A stretch of 64,000 bases of DNA, taken from Pseudomonas argentinensis. GTDB taxonomy: Bacteria > Pseudomonadota > Gammaproteobacteria > Pseudomonadales > Pseudomonadaceae. The stretch lies in the NCBI RefSeq assembly GCF_001839655.2, contig NZ_CP056087.1, forward strand, positions 3,658,001-3,722,000, written 5' to 3'. Made by a program: the position numbers and the translations under genes. The notes beneath the pieces are model-generated. The model saw only the letters and a list, made by a program, of their open reading frames with translations, was not told where the DNA came from and ran no database searches. Shown here in pieces: positions 51,807 to 61,659 of the stretch. Positions within the stretch are counted from its first letter, which is position 1. Every line of letters starts with the position of its first letter.

Positions 51807-53081
51807 TCAGAAGCGCGGTTTCAGCGCCTTCCAGCCCGGGTCGTACTTCTGCATCTGGGTCACGTCGTTGCGCGAGCGGATGCCGCAGGCCAGGTACTGG
51901 TCGTTGAGCTTGGCCAGCTGCTCGTAGTCCAGTTCGACGCCCAGGCCCGGCGCACGGGTCAGCGCTACGCAACCGTCGACGATGGGCAGCTTGCCGCCCT
52001 TGATCACTTCCTCGTCGGGCTCCTGCCACGGGTAATGGGTGTCGCACGCGTAGGACAGGTTCGGCACGGCCGCCGCCACGTGGGTCATGGCCATCAGGCT
52101 GATACCCAGGTGCGAGTTGGAGTGCATCGATACGCCCAGGCCGAAGGTATCGCACATGCGCGCCAGGATCTGCGTATCGCGCAGGCCGCCCCAGTAATGG
52201 TGGTCGGCGAGCACGATCTGCACGCTGTTCAGCGCCACGCTGCGGCGGAATTCGTCGAAATCGGTGACCACCATATTGGTCGCCAGCGGGATGCCGGTGC
52301 GCTTGTGCACCTCGGCCATGCCGTCCAGGCCCGGGCACGGATCCTCGTAATACTCCAGGTCATCGCCGAGCAGCTCGGCCATGCGCAGCGAGGTCTCCAC
52401 CGACCAGTTGCCGTTCGGGTCGATACGCAGCGGCGCCTCCGGGAACGCCCGGCGCAACGCCTTGATGCACGCCACTTCATGCTCAGGGCCGAGCAAGGTG
52501 CCGGCCTTGAGCTTGATGCTCTTGAAGCCGTTCTCCTCGATCATCGTGCGCGCCTGGGCGACCATCTGCTCGGGGCTTAGGCCCTCGCCCCAGCGATCCG
52601 GCTTGTAGGGCGAGCCCAGGTGCTCGGCGTACTTGAGAAACAGGTAGGCGCTGAACGGTACGCGATCGCGCACCGCGCCGCCGAGCAGATCCACCAGCGG
52701 CATGCCCAGCGAGCGTGCCTGCAGGTCGAGAAAGGCCACCTCGAAGGCCGAGTAGGCATTGGCCACCTGCTTGCTCGGGTGCGAGCCCGGCGCCAGCTCG
52801 GCACCCGCGCTGCCCGGCTTGAGCGCGGCCACGGTCTTCACTACCCGGGCACGCAGGCCATTGAGGTCGAAGGGGTCGAGGCCGACCAGCGATGCCTGCA
52901 TGGCCTGCAGCACGCTGAGCACCGGCGCATCGCCGTAGCTCTCGCCCAGGCCGATAAAGCCGCTGTCGCTTTCCACTTCGATGATCGAGCGCAGCGCATA
53001 GGGCTCATGGATTCCGCTGGCGTTGAGCAAGGGTGCATCGCGAAAGGCGATGGGGGTGACACGAACCTGTTTGATCTTCAC
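51807..53081 (-). CDS. Enolase-superfamily sugar-acid dehydratase (glucarate dehydratase-like)
   Basis: A 424-residue protein. The catalytic Lys pair KLK (190-192, FKSIKLKAG), metal ligands Asp221 and Glu246 (RIDPNGNW, EYYEDP), and the His in VSMHSNSHLG (about 320) match the glucarate dehydratase subgroup of the mandelate racemase/enolase superfamily. It probably dehydrates D-glucarate or a related aldarate to a keto-deoxy acid. It diverges from a LysR regulator across a 203-base gap with a strong inverted repeat. No transporter or aldolase follows, which is unusual for such pathways. Confidence 0.87.
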   Translation of the reverse strand: MKIKQVRVTPIAFRDAPLLNASGIHEPYALRSIIEVESDSGFIGLGESYGDAPVLSVLQAMQASLVGLDPFDLNGLRARVVKTVAALKPGSAGAELAPGSHPSKQVANAYSAFEVAFLDLQARSLGMPLVDLLGGAVRDRVPFSAYLFLKYAEHLGSPYKPDRWGEGLSPEQMVAQARTMIEENGFKSIKLKAGTLLGPEHEVACIKALRRAFPEAPLRIDPNGNWSVETSLRMAELLGDDLEYYEDPCPGLDGMAEVHKRTGIPLATNMVVTDFDEFRRSVALNSVQIVLADHHYWGGLRDTQILARMCDTFGLGVSMHSNSHLGISLMAMTHVAAAVPNLSYACDTHYPWQEPDEEVIKGGKLPIVDGCVALTRAPGLGVELDYEQLAKLNDQYLACGIRSRNDVTQMQKYDPGWKALKPRF

Positions 53082-53244
53082 GTTTCATTGTCCTCGAACA
53101 GCGCAAGGGCGAAAGCCGGGGCCGTTGATCAGGCGGCGCTCGCGATACTGACGGCTTGATCGCGTCGCCAACCCGAATCGACCTGTCCGGCGATGCCTGG
53201 GTTTTAGGGATGCGCCGATCATGTACGCGGACATTGATCCCGTC

Positions 53245-53283
53245 TAATCTAGTTTGGTATTCGATTGATACCCGGATTAGATC
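53245..53283. promoter_or_regulatory. Nested inverted repeat, probable LysR operator
   Basis: TAATCTAGTTTGGTAT and ATACCCGGATTAGATCA form an almost complete inverted repeat around TCGATTG, with the inner arms GGTAT/ATACC and outer arms AATCTA/TAGATC. It ends one base before the ATG of the LysR gene, which fits autoregulation plus control of the divergent dehydratase. Confidence 0.68.
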
Positions 53284-53284
53284 A

Positions 53285-54184
53285 ATGTTCGAACTTGCTC
53301 AGCTACGCTGCTTCACCACCGTCGCCACCGAACTCAACTTTCGCCGCGCCGCCGAGCGGCTGAACATGACCCAGCCGCCCCTGAGCCGGCAGATCCAGCT
53401 GCTCGAACACAGCCTGGGCGTCGAGCTGTTCACCCGCAGCACCCGCAGCGTGGCGCTCACTGCCGCCGGCCGGGCGTTCTTCATCGAAGCCCAGAACCTG
53501 CTCGAACGCGCCCACCAGGCCGCCTCCTCGGCGCGGCGCTTCGCGGCCGGCGATATCGGCTCGGTGAGCATCAGCTTCGTGGGCAGTGCGGTGTACGAAT
53601 TCCTCCCCCGGGTGATCGCCGAGGCGCGGCTCAACCAGCCCCAGGTGAAGATTTCCCTGAGCGAGATGAACACCCACCAGCAACACGAAGCGCTGCGCAC
53701 CCGGCGCATCGACCTCGGCATCGTGCGCCAGCCGCTGCTGCAGGCCGGCTACGAGAACGAATGCCTGGTACGCGAACCCTTCGTGCTGGCCATTCCCAGC
53801 GGGCACCCGCTGGCCGCCATCGATCAGGTGGGCGTCCGGGATCTGGATGGCGCGCCCTTTCTCATGTACTCCCACGCCGCCTACCCGCCTTTCAACGAGC
53901 TGTTGACCGGCATGTTTCGCTCTGCCGGCGTGGCACCGGAATACGTGCAATGGCTGGGTTCGTCGCTGACCATCCTGGCGCTGGTCAACGCCGGCATGGG
54001 CCTGGCCCTGGTGCCGCGCTGCGCCACCAACGTGGTGTTCAAGGACGTGAGCTTTCGCGAGATCGACCTCGGCGAAGGCATCCACAGCGAACTGCACCTG
54101 ACCTGGCGCAGCAACAACGACAACCCGGCCTGCCTGATGCTGCTCGAGGCGATCCGCGCAGCGGTGGCGGCGGATATACATTGA
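53285..54184 (+). CDS. LysR-type regulator of the sugar-acid dehydratase
   Basis: A 299-residue protein. The winged HTH is at residues 1-60 (FTTVATELNFRRAAERLNMTQPPLSRQIQLLE) and the effector domain follows (SVSISFVGSAVYEFLPRVI, LGIVRQPL). Such CatR/BenM-like regulators often respond to small acids. It is divergent from the dehydratase gene and probably activates it. ATG 53285 is the normal LysR start; the upstream frame is excluded because it crosses the operator. Confidence 0.92.
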   Translation: MFELAQLRCFTTVATELNFRRAAERLNMTQPPLSRQIQLLEHSLGVELFTRSTRSVALTAAGRAFFIEAQNLLERAHQAASSARRFAAGDIGSVSISFVGSAVYEFLPRVIAEARLNQPQVKISLSEMNTHQQHEALRTRRIDLGIVRQPLLQAGYENECLVREPFVLAIPSGHPLAAIDQVGVRDLDGAPFLMYSHAAYPPFNELLTGMFRSAGVAPEYVQWLGSSLTILALVNAGMGLALVPRCATNVVFKDVSFREIDLGEGIHSELHLTWRSNNDNPACLMLLEAIRAAVAADIH

Positions 54185-54355
54185 AGGCGGACATTGCCGC
54201 AGCCTGTGGTTAGATCCCGGATAATTTCACGCCAGGCATGAATACCGGGATCGCTGCCGGGTTTCGCTGCGCCGTTCCCAGGTTACGGGCGAATCGCTTC
54301 AGTGCTTGTCGGTCCCCAGCTTCTTTTCCAGGTAGTGGATGACTGAGTTAGCGCA

Positions 54356-54781
54356 TTACTTGGCGAACAACTGACTCATGTCCTTGAACGCCTTGAACTC
54401 CAACGCGTTGCCGCACGGGTCGAAGAGGAACATGGTGGCCTGCTCGCCGACCTGGCCCTGGAAACGCACGTAGGGCTCGATCACGAACTGGGTGTCACGG
54501 GCACGCAGGCGGTCGGCCAGGGCTTCCCACTCCTCCCAGTGCAGGATGATGCCGAAGTGCGGCACCGGCACGTTGTGGCCGTCCACGGCGTTGGTATGAG
54601 CGGATTCCTGAGAAGCGGTCTTCGGGTGTTCGTGGATCACCAGTTGGTGGCCGTAGAAATCGAAATCGACCCAATGATCGGAGGAACGGCCTTCAGGCAG
54701 GCCGAACACCTCACCATAGAAAGCCCGCGCAGCGGCCAGATCGTAAACGGGAATAGCGAGATGGAAAGGAGAGAGGCTCAC
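54356..54781 (-). CDS. VOC/glyoxalase-family protein
   Basis: A 141-residue protein with the beta-alpha-beta-beta-beta repeats of the vicinal oxygen chelate fold: [27 protein letters not shown], then [11 protein letters not shown] and [16 protein letters not shown]. Candidate metal ligands are the His in FHLAIP, His in VPHFGI and Glu in ALEFK. Substrate unknown. It is divergent from a LysR gene with an inverted repeat between. Confidence 0.9.
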   Translation of the reverse strand: MSLSPFHLAIPVYDLAAARAFYGEVFGLPEGRSSDHWVDFDFYGHQLVIHEHPKTASQESAHTNAVDGHNVPVPHFGIILHWEEWEALADRLRARDTQFVIEPYVRFQGQVGEQATMFLFDPCGNALEFKAFKDMSQLFAK

Positions 54782-54857
54782 GGTAGGTCATCCTGTGCGG
54801 TGTTTTTTCTGCTGACCATGGTGCAGCTTGTCGCCATTGCAGAAAAGCGCATATCTT

Positions 54858-54886
54858 TTGATTCGAGCTCAAATAATTTCGATCAA
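54858..54886. promoter_or_regulatory. Inverted repeat between the VOC and LysR genes
   Basis: TTGATTCGA ... TCGATCAA with a 12-base spacer, about 20 bases before the LysR ATG. The position and T-rich/A-rich symmetry fit a LysR-type site. Confidence 0.5.
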
Positions 54887-54906
54887 TAGATACCGAAATC
54901 ACCACC

Positions 54907-55776
54907 ATGCTTCGTGAACTGAAAACCTTTCTGACCGTCGTCCGGTGCGGTACCTTCGCCGCTGCCGGCAAGCAGATCGGCCTGACCCAGTCAGCGGTCA
55001 GTGCGCAGATCAGAAACCTCGAGGGTGCCGTCGGCCAGTCGCTGTTCGACCGTACCGGGCGCACCGCCACGCTCAACCAGGCCGGGGCGCGGGCGGTACC
55101 GCTGGCGGAAAAGATCCTCGAGCAGTTCAGCTTGATGAGCACCCCCGAGCGTCTCGAGGATTACCGTGGTGAACTGCGCATCGGCGCCATCGGCACCGTA
55201 CAGTCGTGCCTGATGCCGGCGATGCTGCTGAAGCTGCGCGAACAGGCGCCGGGTATCGAGACCAAGCTGGTGCCTGGCGTGTCACTGGACCTGCTCAACC
55301 AGGTGGACAGCGGCGAAATCGACCTGGCGATCATCATCCGCCCGCCCTTCCAACTACCCAAGGAACTGGAACTCGAGCTGGTGCGCAGCGAGCCCTTCGT
55401 GCTGGTGGCGCCTACCGACATGGACGCGCAAGAGCCCATGAAAATGCTGACCGAGCACCCGTTCATACGCTACGACCGCAGCTCGTTCGGCGGCCGCCTG
55501 GTCACCCAGTTCATGCGCAAGCAACGTATCCAGCCCCGCCAGGTGCTGGAGCTGGACGAGCTGGATGCCATCGTCAAGATGGTCGAAAGCGGCCTGGGCA
55601 TCGCGCTGATTCCAGAGGCCGGCTTATGGGTCGAAAACCAGCCCAGGGTGCAAATCGTCGACCTTGGCGACAAGGTGTTCTATCGCGACCTGGTGCTGAT
55701 TTCCCGCTACGGCTCACGGCAATCGCCGGCCCAGAAACTGTTCCGCGAATGCGTGATGGAGTTGAAGCAGGTGTGA
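54907..55776 (+). CDS. LysR-type transcriptional regulator
   Basis: A 289-residue protein. HTH: FLTVVRCGTFAAAGKQIGLTQSAVSAQIRNLEGAVG; effector domain from residue about 85 (LRIGAIGTVQSCLMPAMLLKL; IDLAIIIRPPFQLP; VKMVESGLGIALIPEAG). Divergent from the VOC gene, which it may control. Effector unknown. Confidence 0.92.
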   Translation: MLRELKTFLTVVRCGTFAAAGKQIGLTQSAVSAQIRNLEGAVGQSLFDRTGRTATLNQAGARAVPLAEKILEQFSLMSTPERLEDYRGELRIGAIGTVQSCLMPAMLLKLREQAPGIETKLVPGVSLDLLNQVDSGEIDLAIIIRPPFQLPKELELELVRSEPFVLVAPTDMDAQEPMKMLTEHPFIRYDRSSFGGRLVTQFMRKQRIQPRQVLELDELDAIVKMVESGLGIALIPEAGLWVENQPRVQIVDLGDKVFYRDLVLISRYGSRQSPAQKLFRECVMELKQV

Positions 55777-55809
55777 GACCTCGAGCGAGCAATGGCTGCG
55801 AGGTGGCGG

Positions 55810-55920
55810 GCAGCCGCAAGCTGCAAGCCCCAAGCTACAAGTTAAAAGCCGTCCGCAGTGCTCTAGCTTCTTCTTGCAGCTTGAGGCTTGCGGCTTGAAG
55901 CGCAATGTCCGCTTCTGCCT
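55810..55920. repeat. 111-bp palindromic repeat, copy 2
   Basis: Same length as 24840-24950 with five differences. It stands between the LysR gene and the convergent SH3-domain gene. The arms pair as in copy 1. Confidence 0.8.
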
Positions 55921-55962
55921 GCTAACAGCCTCTTCCCACCCGCACGACCATCACCGACAACC

Positions 55963-56631
55963 TCAGATCCACTGATCGTTGCGCTTGCGGCGCACCCGCA
56001 GCATGGTCGGCAGGATCAGCCCGAGCAGCAGGCCGGCGCCGGCGATGCTGCCGCCGTAGACCATGTAGCGCATCAGCACCTGCTTCTGCTCGTCACCCAG
56101 CTGCGCCTGGGCTTCGCGCAGCTCCGAGCGGGCCTGGTTGAGTTCGATGTCCAGGGCGCTGCGGCTGGCCTCGAGTTCGTCGATCAGGGTCTTGCGCGAA
56201 TCGAGGGTCTCCTGCATGCCCTGCACGCGGGTTTCCCAGGTTTCGTTGATGCCCTTGAGCTCGGTGCTCAGCTCGGTGACCTTCTGCTCCAGGGCTGGCA
56301 ACCGCTCGGCCTGGCCGGGCACCGCCTGCAGGTCGCGGTTGGGGATCCACACCGCATCGCCGCTCTCGCCACGTACCTGGCTGTAGTCGCCCTGGGTGCG
56401 CAGCAGCTGCACGCGGGTGCCGGAGCTCAGGGTGCCGACGATGCGGTAGCCGTCGGTGGGGCCGCTGCGCACGAAGGTGTTGAGGCTGTCACTGACCCAG
56501 CGCACGTTGTCGCCGGCCTGCTGGGCGTGGGCCGGCGCGGCGATCAGCAGCAGGCCGGATAGAACGCAAGTGCCCAGCACGCGAAGCGGCGGCAGGGAAA
56601 AGGAAACAGAAAAAGGGCGGGCTAGGGACAT
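55963..56631 (-). CDS. TIGR04211-type SH3-domain membrane protein
   Basis: A 222-residue protein with a signal peptide (cut near AHAQQA), a bacterial SH3 domain (residues about 43-105: VRWVSDSLNTFVRSGPTDGYRIVGTL), a coiled coil (about 112-185) and a C-terminal membrane helix (VYGGSIAGAGLLLGLILPTML) followed by RVRRKRNDQWI. This is the layout of the YgiM-like family, linked to envelope processes. Function not established. Confidence 0.88.
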   Translation of the reverse strand: MSLARPFSVSFSLPPLRVLGTCVLSGLLLIAAPAHAQQAGDNVRWVSDSLNTFVRSGPTDGYRIVGTLSSGTRVQLLRTQGDYSQVRGESGDAVWIPNRDLQAVPGQAERLPALEQKVTELSTELKGINETWETRVQGMQETLDSRKTLIDELEASRSALDIELNQARSELREAQAQLGDEQKQVLMRYMVYGGSIAGAGLLLGLILPTMLRVRRKRNDQWI

Positions 56632-56845
56632 AAAAAACCATTTTCACTCGGCGGTGGAACACAATGCGACGCAGCGCGCGAACGTCGGCCAGGCGAATTG
56701 TTGTAACCGGCACGAAAGTGGCGCAACGCCATGCCTTCCACCGGTTTGGCCGACTGCTGAAAGACCGCAGCAGATCGGTCGGGTTCCTCAGCGGCCGGCA
56801 GATTGGCGGCGCACCCGTCGAGATCGGCGCGCCGCGTCCGCTCGC

Positions 56846-58060
56846 CTATTTGCCGACGGCCAGTCGCTGCTCACCGGCCGCGCGCCGCCCGTGCCACAGG
56901 GTGAGCAGCAGGGCCAACGCTGGAAACGCTGCGCCAGCCAACGCCGCGCCCTGCCAGCCGAAGCGCTCGTAGATCGGGCTGGCGATGGCCGAGCCGCTGG
57001 CACCACCGATAAAGATGCTGGTCATGTACAGCGCATTGAGACGCGCCCGGCTGTTCTGCTCCAGCCCGTAGACTTCGCGCTGGCCGAGCACCATGTTCAA
57101 TTGCACGGCGAAATCCAGCAGCACGGCGCACAGCACCAGGCCAATCACGCCTGCCAGCGGGCTGGCCAGGGTCAGCGCGAAAGCCAGCGGCGCCAGCACC
57201 AGTGCCACCAGGGTGGCGCGCCGGGTATGACCGGCATCGGCCAGACGCCCGGCAATCGGCGCGGCGATGGCGCCAATGGCACCGACCAGGGCGAACAGCG
57301 CCACGTGGGTCTGGCTGAAGCCATAGTGGCGCACCAGTTCCATCGGCGCCACCGTCCAGAACAGGCTGAACGAGGCGAACATCAGCCCCTGGTACAACGC
57401 CCGCTGGCGTAGCGTCGAGTAGCGGCGTAGCAGGCCGAGCAGCGACAGCAACAGGTGCCCGTAGTGACCGCGGTTATCCGGCGCATGGCGGGGAATGGTG
57501 GTGGCGATCACCACCACGATGCCGAGCATCAGCGCCGCCGCCATGCCGTACACCGCACGCCAGCCGAAGTATTCGGCGACCAGGCTGGCCACCGGCCGCG
57601 CCAGCAGGATGCCCAGCAACAGACCGGCCATGATGTTGCCCACCACCCGGCCGCGGGTCGCTTCCGGCGCCAGGTGCGCAGCGAGCGGAATCAGCATCTG
57701 TACCGATACCGAGCTCAGGCCGATCAGCAGCGACAGGCCGAGAAACAGCCCCGGCGAAGTCGAAAACCCCGCAGCCAGCAGGCAGGCCATTGCCGCCAGG
57801 GTGGTCAGCAACATCAGCCGCCGGCTCTCCAGCAGGTCGGCCAGGGGCACCAGAAACAGCAGGCCGACGGCATAACCGATCTGGGTCAGCGACACGATCA
57901 GGCTGGCCTGCTGCATCGACAGCCCGACGGCGGGCGCGATCAGCTCGATGATCGGCTGGGCGTAGTAGAGGTTGGCGACGATGGCGCCGCAGCAGAAGGC
58001 GAACAGCAGCACCAGTGCCGGTGAAAGGCTGTGCGACGGGTTGGACGTGGATGTGCTCAT
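56846..58060 (-). CDS. Major facilitator superfamily exporter
   Basis: A 404-residue protein with 12 membrane helices. The motif VPLADLLESRRLMLL between helices 2 and 3 is the MFS motif A, and AGRLADAGHTRRATL is its counterpart in the second half. The set resembles sugar-efflux/drug-efflux transporters of the YnfM type. ATG 58060 has GAGGT upstream. It lies downstream of a LysR gene on the same strand. Confidence 0.9.
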   Translation of the reverse strand: MSTSTSNPSHSLSPALVLLFAFCCGAIVANLYYAQPIIELIAPAVGLSMQQASLIVSLTQIGYAVGLLFLVPLADLLESRRLMLLTTLAAMACLLAAGFSTSPGLFLGLSLLIGLSSVSVQMLIPLAAHLAPEATRGRVVGNIMAGLLLGILLARPVASLVAEYFGWRAVYGMAAALMLGIVVVIATTIPRHAPDNRGHYGHLLLSLLGLLRRYSTLRQRALYQGLMFASFSLFWTVAPMELVRHYGFSQTHVALFALVGAIGAIAAPIAGRLADAGHTRRATLVALVLAPLAFALTLASPLAGVIGLVLCAVLLDFAVQLNMVLGQREVYGLEQNSRARLNALYMTSIFIGGASGSAIASPIYERFGWQGAALAGAAFPALALLLTLWHGRRAAGEQRLAVGK

Positions 58061-58252
58061 GATTACCTCGCGATGAGCCGGCCTGCACGGCGGCTCCTCG
58101 GAACGGGAAACGGGTGGGATGCCCGCTGATGCCATGGCGTCACCAGCACGAGGCTGGCTGCCTGGGTGAAGCAAGGTTACGAGCCCTGGTGCCAGCGGAG
58201 AATCCACCTGCCGCGCAACGCAGCGTTGCGCCGGCTCGAACGCTGCCCGCGC

Positions 58253-59152
58253 TCAGCCCGCAAGCAGCTCACGCAGGAACTCGACGAACGCGGCAACCCG
58301 CCGCGAGCCGCGCCGATTGGGCAGGTACAGCACGCTGATGGCGCCGCTCGCCGAGCCTGGGCTGATGGTGTACCGATCGAGCAGGCGCTGCAGTCGGCCA
58401 TTGGCCACATCGTCACGCACCAGCCAGTCGGCCAGCAGCGCCACGCCCTGTCCGGCCAGCGTCGCTTCGCGCAGCACATCGGCATTGTTGCTGTGCAGGC
58501 GCCCGCGCACCGCCAGCTGCTGCACCTCGCCAGAGGCCTTGAACTGCCAGGGTTGGCTGACCGTGCCGTAATCGAAGCGCAGGCACTGGTGCGTCAGCAA
58601 CCCCTGGGGAGCGTCGATCGGTTCGCTGCGCGCCAGGTAAGCCGGGCTGGCCACCAGCCAACGCTGGAATTCGCCGACCCCGAGGCTGACCACGTCGTCG
58701 CTGATCAGCGTACTGCCAAGGCGCACGGCGACATCGACGCGCTCGCCGAGCAGGTCGACCACCTCATCGCTCAGGCGCAGGTTCAGCTCGAGTTGCGGGT
58801 GCCGCTCGAGCAGACGCCCCAGCCGAGGCGCGATGATCCGCCGCCCGAACTCCACCGGTGCACTGACGCTGAGCCGGCCGCGGGCCTGTACACCGCCGTC
58901 ACACACGGCGGCATCGGCTTCCGCCAGCGCCTCGAGAATCGCCACAGCGCGCTCGAAGTACGCCTGCCCGGCCTGGGTCACGCCGACCTGGCGGGTGCTG
59001 CGGTTGAGCAGCACGCTCTGCAGCTCGGCTTCCAGGCTGCTGACCAGCCGGGTCACCGACGAGGTCGCCACCCCCAGCGAGCGCCCGGCCGCGGAAAACC
59101 CACCGCAACGTACGGTTTCCACGAAGGCTTGCAAGGCCAGCAACTTATCCAT
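58253..59152 (-). CDS. LysR-type transcriptional regulator
   Basis: A 299-residue protein. HTH: FVETVRCGGFSAAGRSLGVATSSVTRLVSSLEAELQ; effector domain with LSVSAPVEFGRRIIAPRLGRLL and LRLSDEVVDLLGERVDVAVRLG. ATG 59152 has GGGAG about nine bases upstream; a GTG two codons earlier is possible. It may regulate the MFS gene 192 bases downstream. The gene follows the GNAT gene on the same strand. Confidence 0.9.
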   Translation of the reverse strand: MDKLLALQAFVETVRCGGFSAAGRSLGVATSSVTRLVSSLEAELQSVLLNRSTRQVGVTQAGQAYFERAVAILEALAEADAAVCDGGVQARGRLSVSAPVEFGRRIIAPRLGRLLERHPQLELNLRLSDEVVDLLGERVDVAVRLGSTLISDDVVSLGVGEFQRWLVASPAYLARSEPIDAPQGLLTHQCLRFDYGTVSQPWQFKASGEVQQLAVRGRLHSNNADVLREATLAGQGVALLADWLVRDDVANGRLQRLLDRYTISPGSASGAISVLYLPNRRGSRRVAAFVEFLRELLAG

Positions 59153-59187
59153 CTCCACCTACTCCCACACTCGACTGGCAATAGACC

Positions 59188-59706
59188 CTAGCGCAAGTCC
59201 GCCAGCCGGCATTGCATATGCGTCGTCTGCCACACCGGGTCGCTCTCCACATCGGTGACCGTGAAGCCCTGCTTTTCCCAGAAACGAATGGCGCCCGGCA
59301 GGAAGGGGTGGGTGTGCAGGTAAAGCACCTCGACACCCTGGCCGAGGGCATGTTCGCGCAGTACGCTGCACAGCCTCGCCGCCAGGCCGGAGCGCCTCAA
59401 CGCCGGCGCCACGAACAGGCGCACGATCTCCACGGTGCGCACACCCTGGTAGTCCAGCTGGGCGAAGCGGTGGTCGTAGGGCAGGTAACCGACGGCCGCG
59501 ACGATCTCGCCGGCGCAGCGCGCCAGCCAGAAGGCGCCCGCCTCGCCCTGCACGTACACCTGGGCGAAGCGCTGCAGGTCGGCCGGCAGCAGCGTGGCGT
59601 CGAGCATCGGGAAGATCTCGGCGCGGGCGGCCATCACGAAGCCAATCGCCTCGTCGACATCCTCGCCCGTGGCCTGGGTTATCTGTACGCAAGCGCTATC
59701 GATCAT
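59188..59706 (-). CDS. GNAT-family N-acetyltransferase
   Basis: A 172-residue protein. The acetyl-CoA motif is VEIVRLFVAPALRRSGLAARLCSVL (about 95-119), and FWEKQGFTVTD (about 146) is the usual C-terminal GNAT motif. LPYDHRFAQLDYQGVRTVE precedes. Substrate unknown. It lies 35 bases upstream of the LysR gene and is divergent from minC. Confidence 0.88.
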   Translation of the reverse strand: MIDSACVQITQATGEDVDEAIGFVMAARAEIFPMLDATLLPADLQRFAQVYVQGEAGAFWLARCAGEIVAAVGYLPYDHRFAQLDYQGVRTVEIVRLFVAPALRRSGLAARLCSVLREHALGQGVEVLYLHTHPFLPGAIRFWEKQGFTVTDVESDPVWQTTHMQCRLADLR

Positions 59707-59932
59707 GGGGCCGGAAGGTACTCGATCACTGGCTGACAAGGGGCGGCAACATAGCGCGCACGCCTGGCGGCGCACAACCGGTGTGCAGCCGTAAGGGCAG
59801 TGGCGGCACCAATGGCTCGTCAGTTTGTCACTGCAAGCCTGGCGGCGGGAACCGGTGCGACATTTATCCTTGAGCCCCGCCGCCGTTCTCGTTATAAGTC
59901 CCGCTAATTTTCCAAGGGCCATCAGGCAGACC

Positions 59933-60664
59933 ATGAGCCAAGCTGATCTCCTCGACCAAGACCCCGTGTTCCAGCTCAAAGGCAGCATGCTGGCCATCAC
60001 CGTGATGGAACTGGCACACAACGACCTCTCCCGCCTCGACCTGCAACTCGCCGAGAAGGTCGCCCAGGCGCCCAACTTCTTCAGCAACACGCCGCTGGTT
60101 TTGGCCCTCGACAAACTGCCCCGCGAGGAAGGCGACCTCGATCTGGGCGAGCTCATGGCGCTGTGCCGCAAGCACGGCCTGCGCACCCTGGCCGTGCGCG
60201 CCAGCCGCGAGGACGACATCGCCGCCGCCAATGCCCTGGACCTGCCGGTGCTGCCGCCCTCCGGCGCCCGCGAGCGGGTCATCGACCCGGCGCCCAAACC
60301 GGTCGAGCCACCCAAGCCGGCCGAACCCGAGGTCAAGCCGACCCGCGTCATCACCACCCCGGTGCGCGGCGGCCAGCAGATCTACGCCCAGGGCTGCGAC
60401 CTGGTGGTGCTGGCCCCGGTGAGTGCCGGCGCGGAACTTCTCGCCGACGGCAACATCCATGTCTACGCCCCAATGCGTGGCCGAGCACTGGCCGGCGTCA
60501 AGGGCAACCGGCAAGCACGGATTTTCTGCCAGCAGATGGGCGCCGAACTGCTCTCCATCGCCGGCCAGTACAAGGTTGCCGAGGACCTGCGCCGCGACCC
60601 GAACTGGGGCCGCGCGGTGCAAGTCAGCCTGATGGGCGACGTGTTGAACATCACCCGTCTTTAA
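59933..60664 (+). CDS. minC: Septum site-determining protein MinC
   Basis: A 243-residue division inhibitor. The N-terminal domain (1-105) binds FtsZ; a Pro-rich linker ([18 protein letters not shown], about 121-138) joins the C-terminal beta-helix domain ([38 protein letters not shown]), which binds MinD. The ATG at 59933 begins the family sequence. Confidence 0.95.
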   Translation: MSQADLLDQDPVFQLKGSMLAITVMELAHNDLSRLDLQLAEKVAQAPNFFSNTPLVLALDKLPREEGDLDLGELMALCRKHGLRTLAVRASREDDIAAANALDLPVLPPSGARERVIDPAPKPVEPPKPAEPEVKPTRVITTPVRGGQQIYAQGCDLVVLAPVSAGAELLADGNIHVYAPMRGRALAGVKGNRQARIFCQQMGAELLSIAGQYKVAEDLRRDPNWGRAVQVSLMGDVLNITRL

Positions 60665-60843
60665 CGGATACTGCCCGGCACTTTTAACTGTCACACAGGG
60701 CCCTCGAACGCCTCTGGGCGGGCTGTCAAAACAATCATCGGTCCCCCCGGCGAGCATCGCGCACGCCGCAGCCGAGCGATTCTTTCGACAGACCGCCAAT
60801 CGCGGCAGGTTCCTGCTTTTATTCATTTTTAGGGTGAATCACC

Positions 60844-61659
60844 TTGGCCAAGATCCTCGTAGTCACTTCCGGCAAGGGTGGCGTCGGTAAAACCACCACC
60901 AGCGCTGCCATCGGTACCGGTCTCGCCTTGCGCGGCCACAAGACCGTCATCGTCGACTTCGACGTCGGCCTGCGTAACCTCGACCTGATCATGGGCTGCG
61001 AACGCCGCGTGGTGTACGACTTCGTCAACGTCGTCAACGGCGAAGCCACCCTCACCCAGGCCCTGATCAAGGACAAGCGCCTCGAGAACCTCTACGTGCT
61101 GGCCGCCAGCCAGACCCGTGACAAGGACGCCCTGACCCAGGAAGGCGTCGAGAAGGTCATCGCCGAGCTGTCGCAGAACTTCGAATACGTGGTCTGCGAC
61201 TCGCCGGCCGGTATCGAGAAAGGCGCCCACCTGGCCATGTACTTCGCCGACGAAGCCATCGTGGTCACCAACCCGGAAGTCTCCTCGGTACGTGACTCCG
61301 ACCGCATGCTGGGCCTGTTGGCCAGCAAGTCGCGTCGCGCCGAACAGGGCGGCGAGCCGATCAAGGAACACCTGCTGCTGACCCGCTACAACCCGGAGCG
61401 CGTCACCAAGGGCGAAATGCTCGGCGTGGAAGACGTCGAGGAAATCCTCGCCATTCGTCTGCTCGGCGTGATCCCCGAGTCCCAGGCGGTGCTCAAGGCC
61501 TCCAACCAGGGCGTACCGGTGATCCTCGACGACCAGAGCGACGCCGGCCAGGCGTACAGCGACGCCGTCGATCGCCTGCTCGGCAAGGAAGTGGCGCACC
61601 GCTTCCTTGATGTGAAGAAGCAGGGCTTCCTGCAACGTCTGTTCGGAGGTCGCGAATGA
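60844..61659 (+). CDS. minD: Septum site-determining ATPase MinD
   Basis: A 271-residue membrane-associated ATPase. The deviant Walker A is GKGGVGKTT (residues 10-18); [16 protein letters not shown] and [13 protein letters not shown] follow; the C-terminal amphipathic helix is [13 protein letters not shown]. The start is TTG at 60844 with AGGGTG upstream, unlike most genes here. The gap to minC is 179 bases; the stop overlaps minE by four. Confidence 0.97.
   Translation: MAKILVVTSGKGGVGKTTTSAAIGTGLALRGHKTVIVDFDVGLRNLDLIMGCERRVVYDFVNVVNGEATLTQALIKDKRLENLYVLAASQTRDKDALTQEGVEKVIAELSQNFEYVVCDSPAGIEKGAHLAMYFADEAIVVTNPEVSSVRDSDRMLGLLASKSRRAEQGGEPIKEHLLLTRYNPERVTKGEMLGVEDVEEILAIRLLGVIPESQAVLKASNQGVPVILDDQSDAGQAYSDAVDRLLGKEVAHRFLDVKKQGFLQRLFGGRE

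Noticed and set aside
59707..59932. N-terminal extensions of GNAT (upstream to 60357) and MinC (upstream to 59825)
   Set aside because: The GNAT extension is antisense to minC, and the MinC extension precedes the normal family start; neither has supporting motifs.
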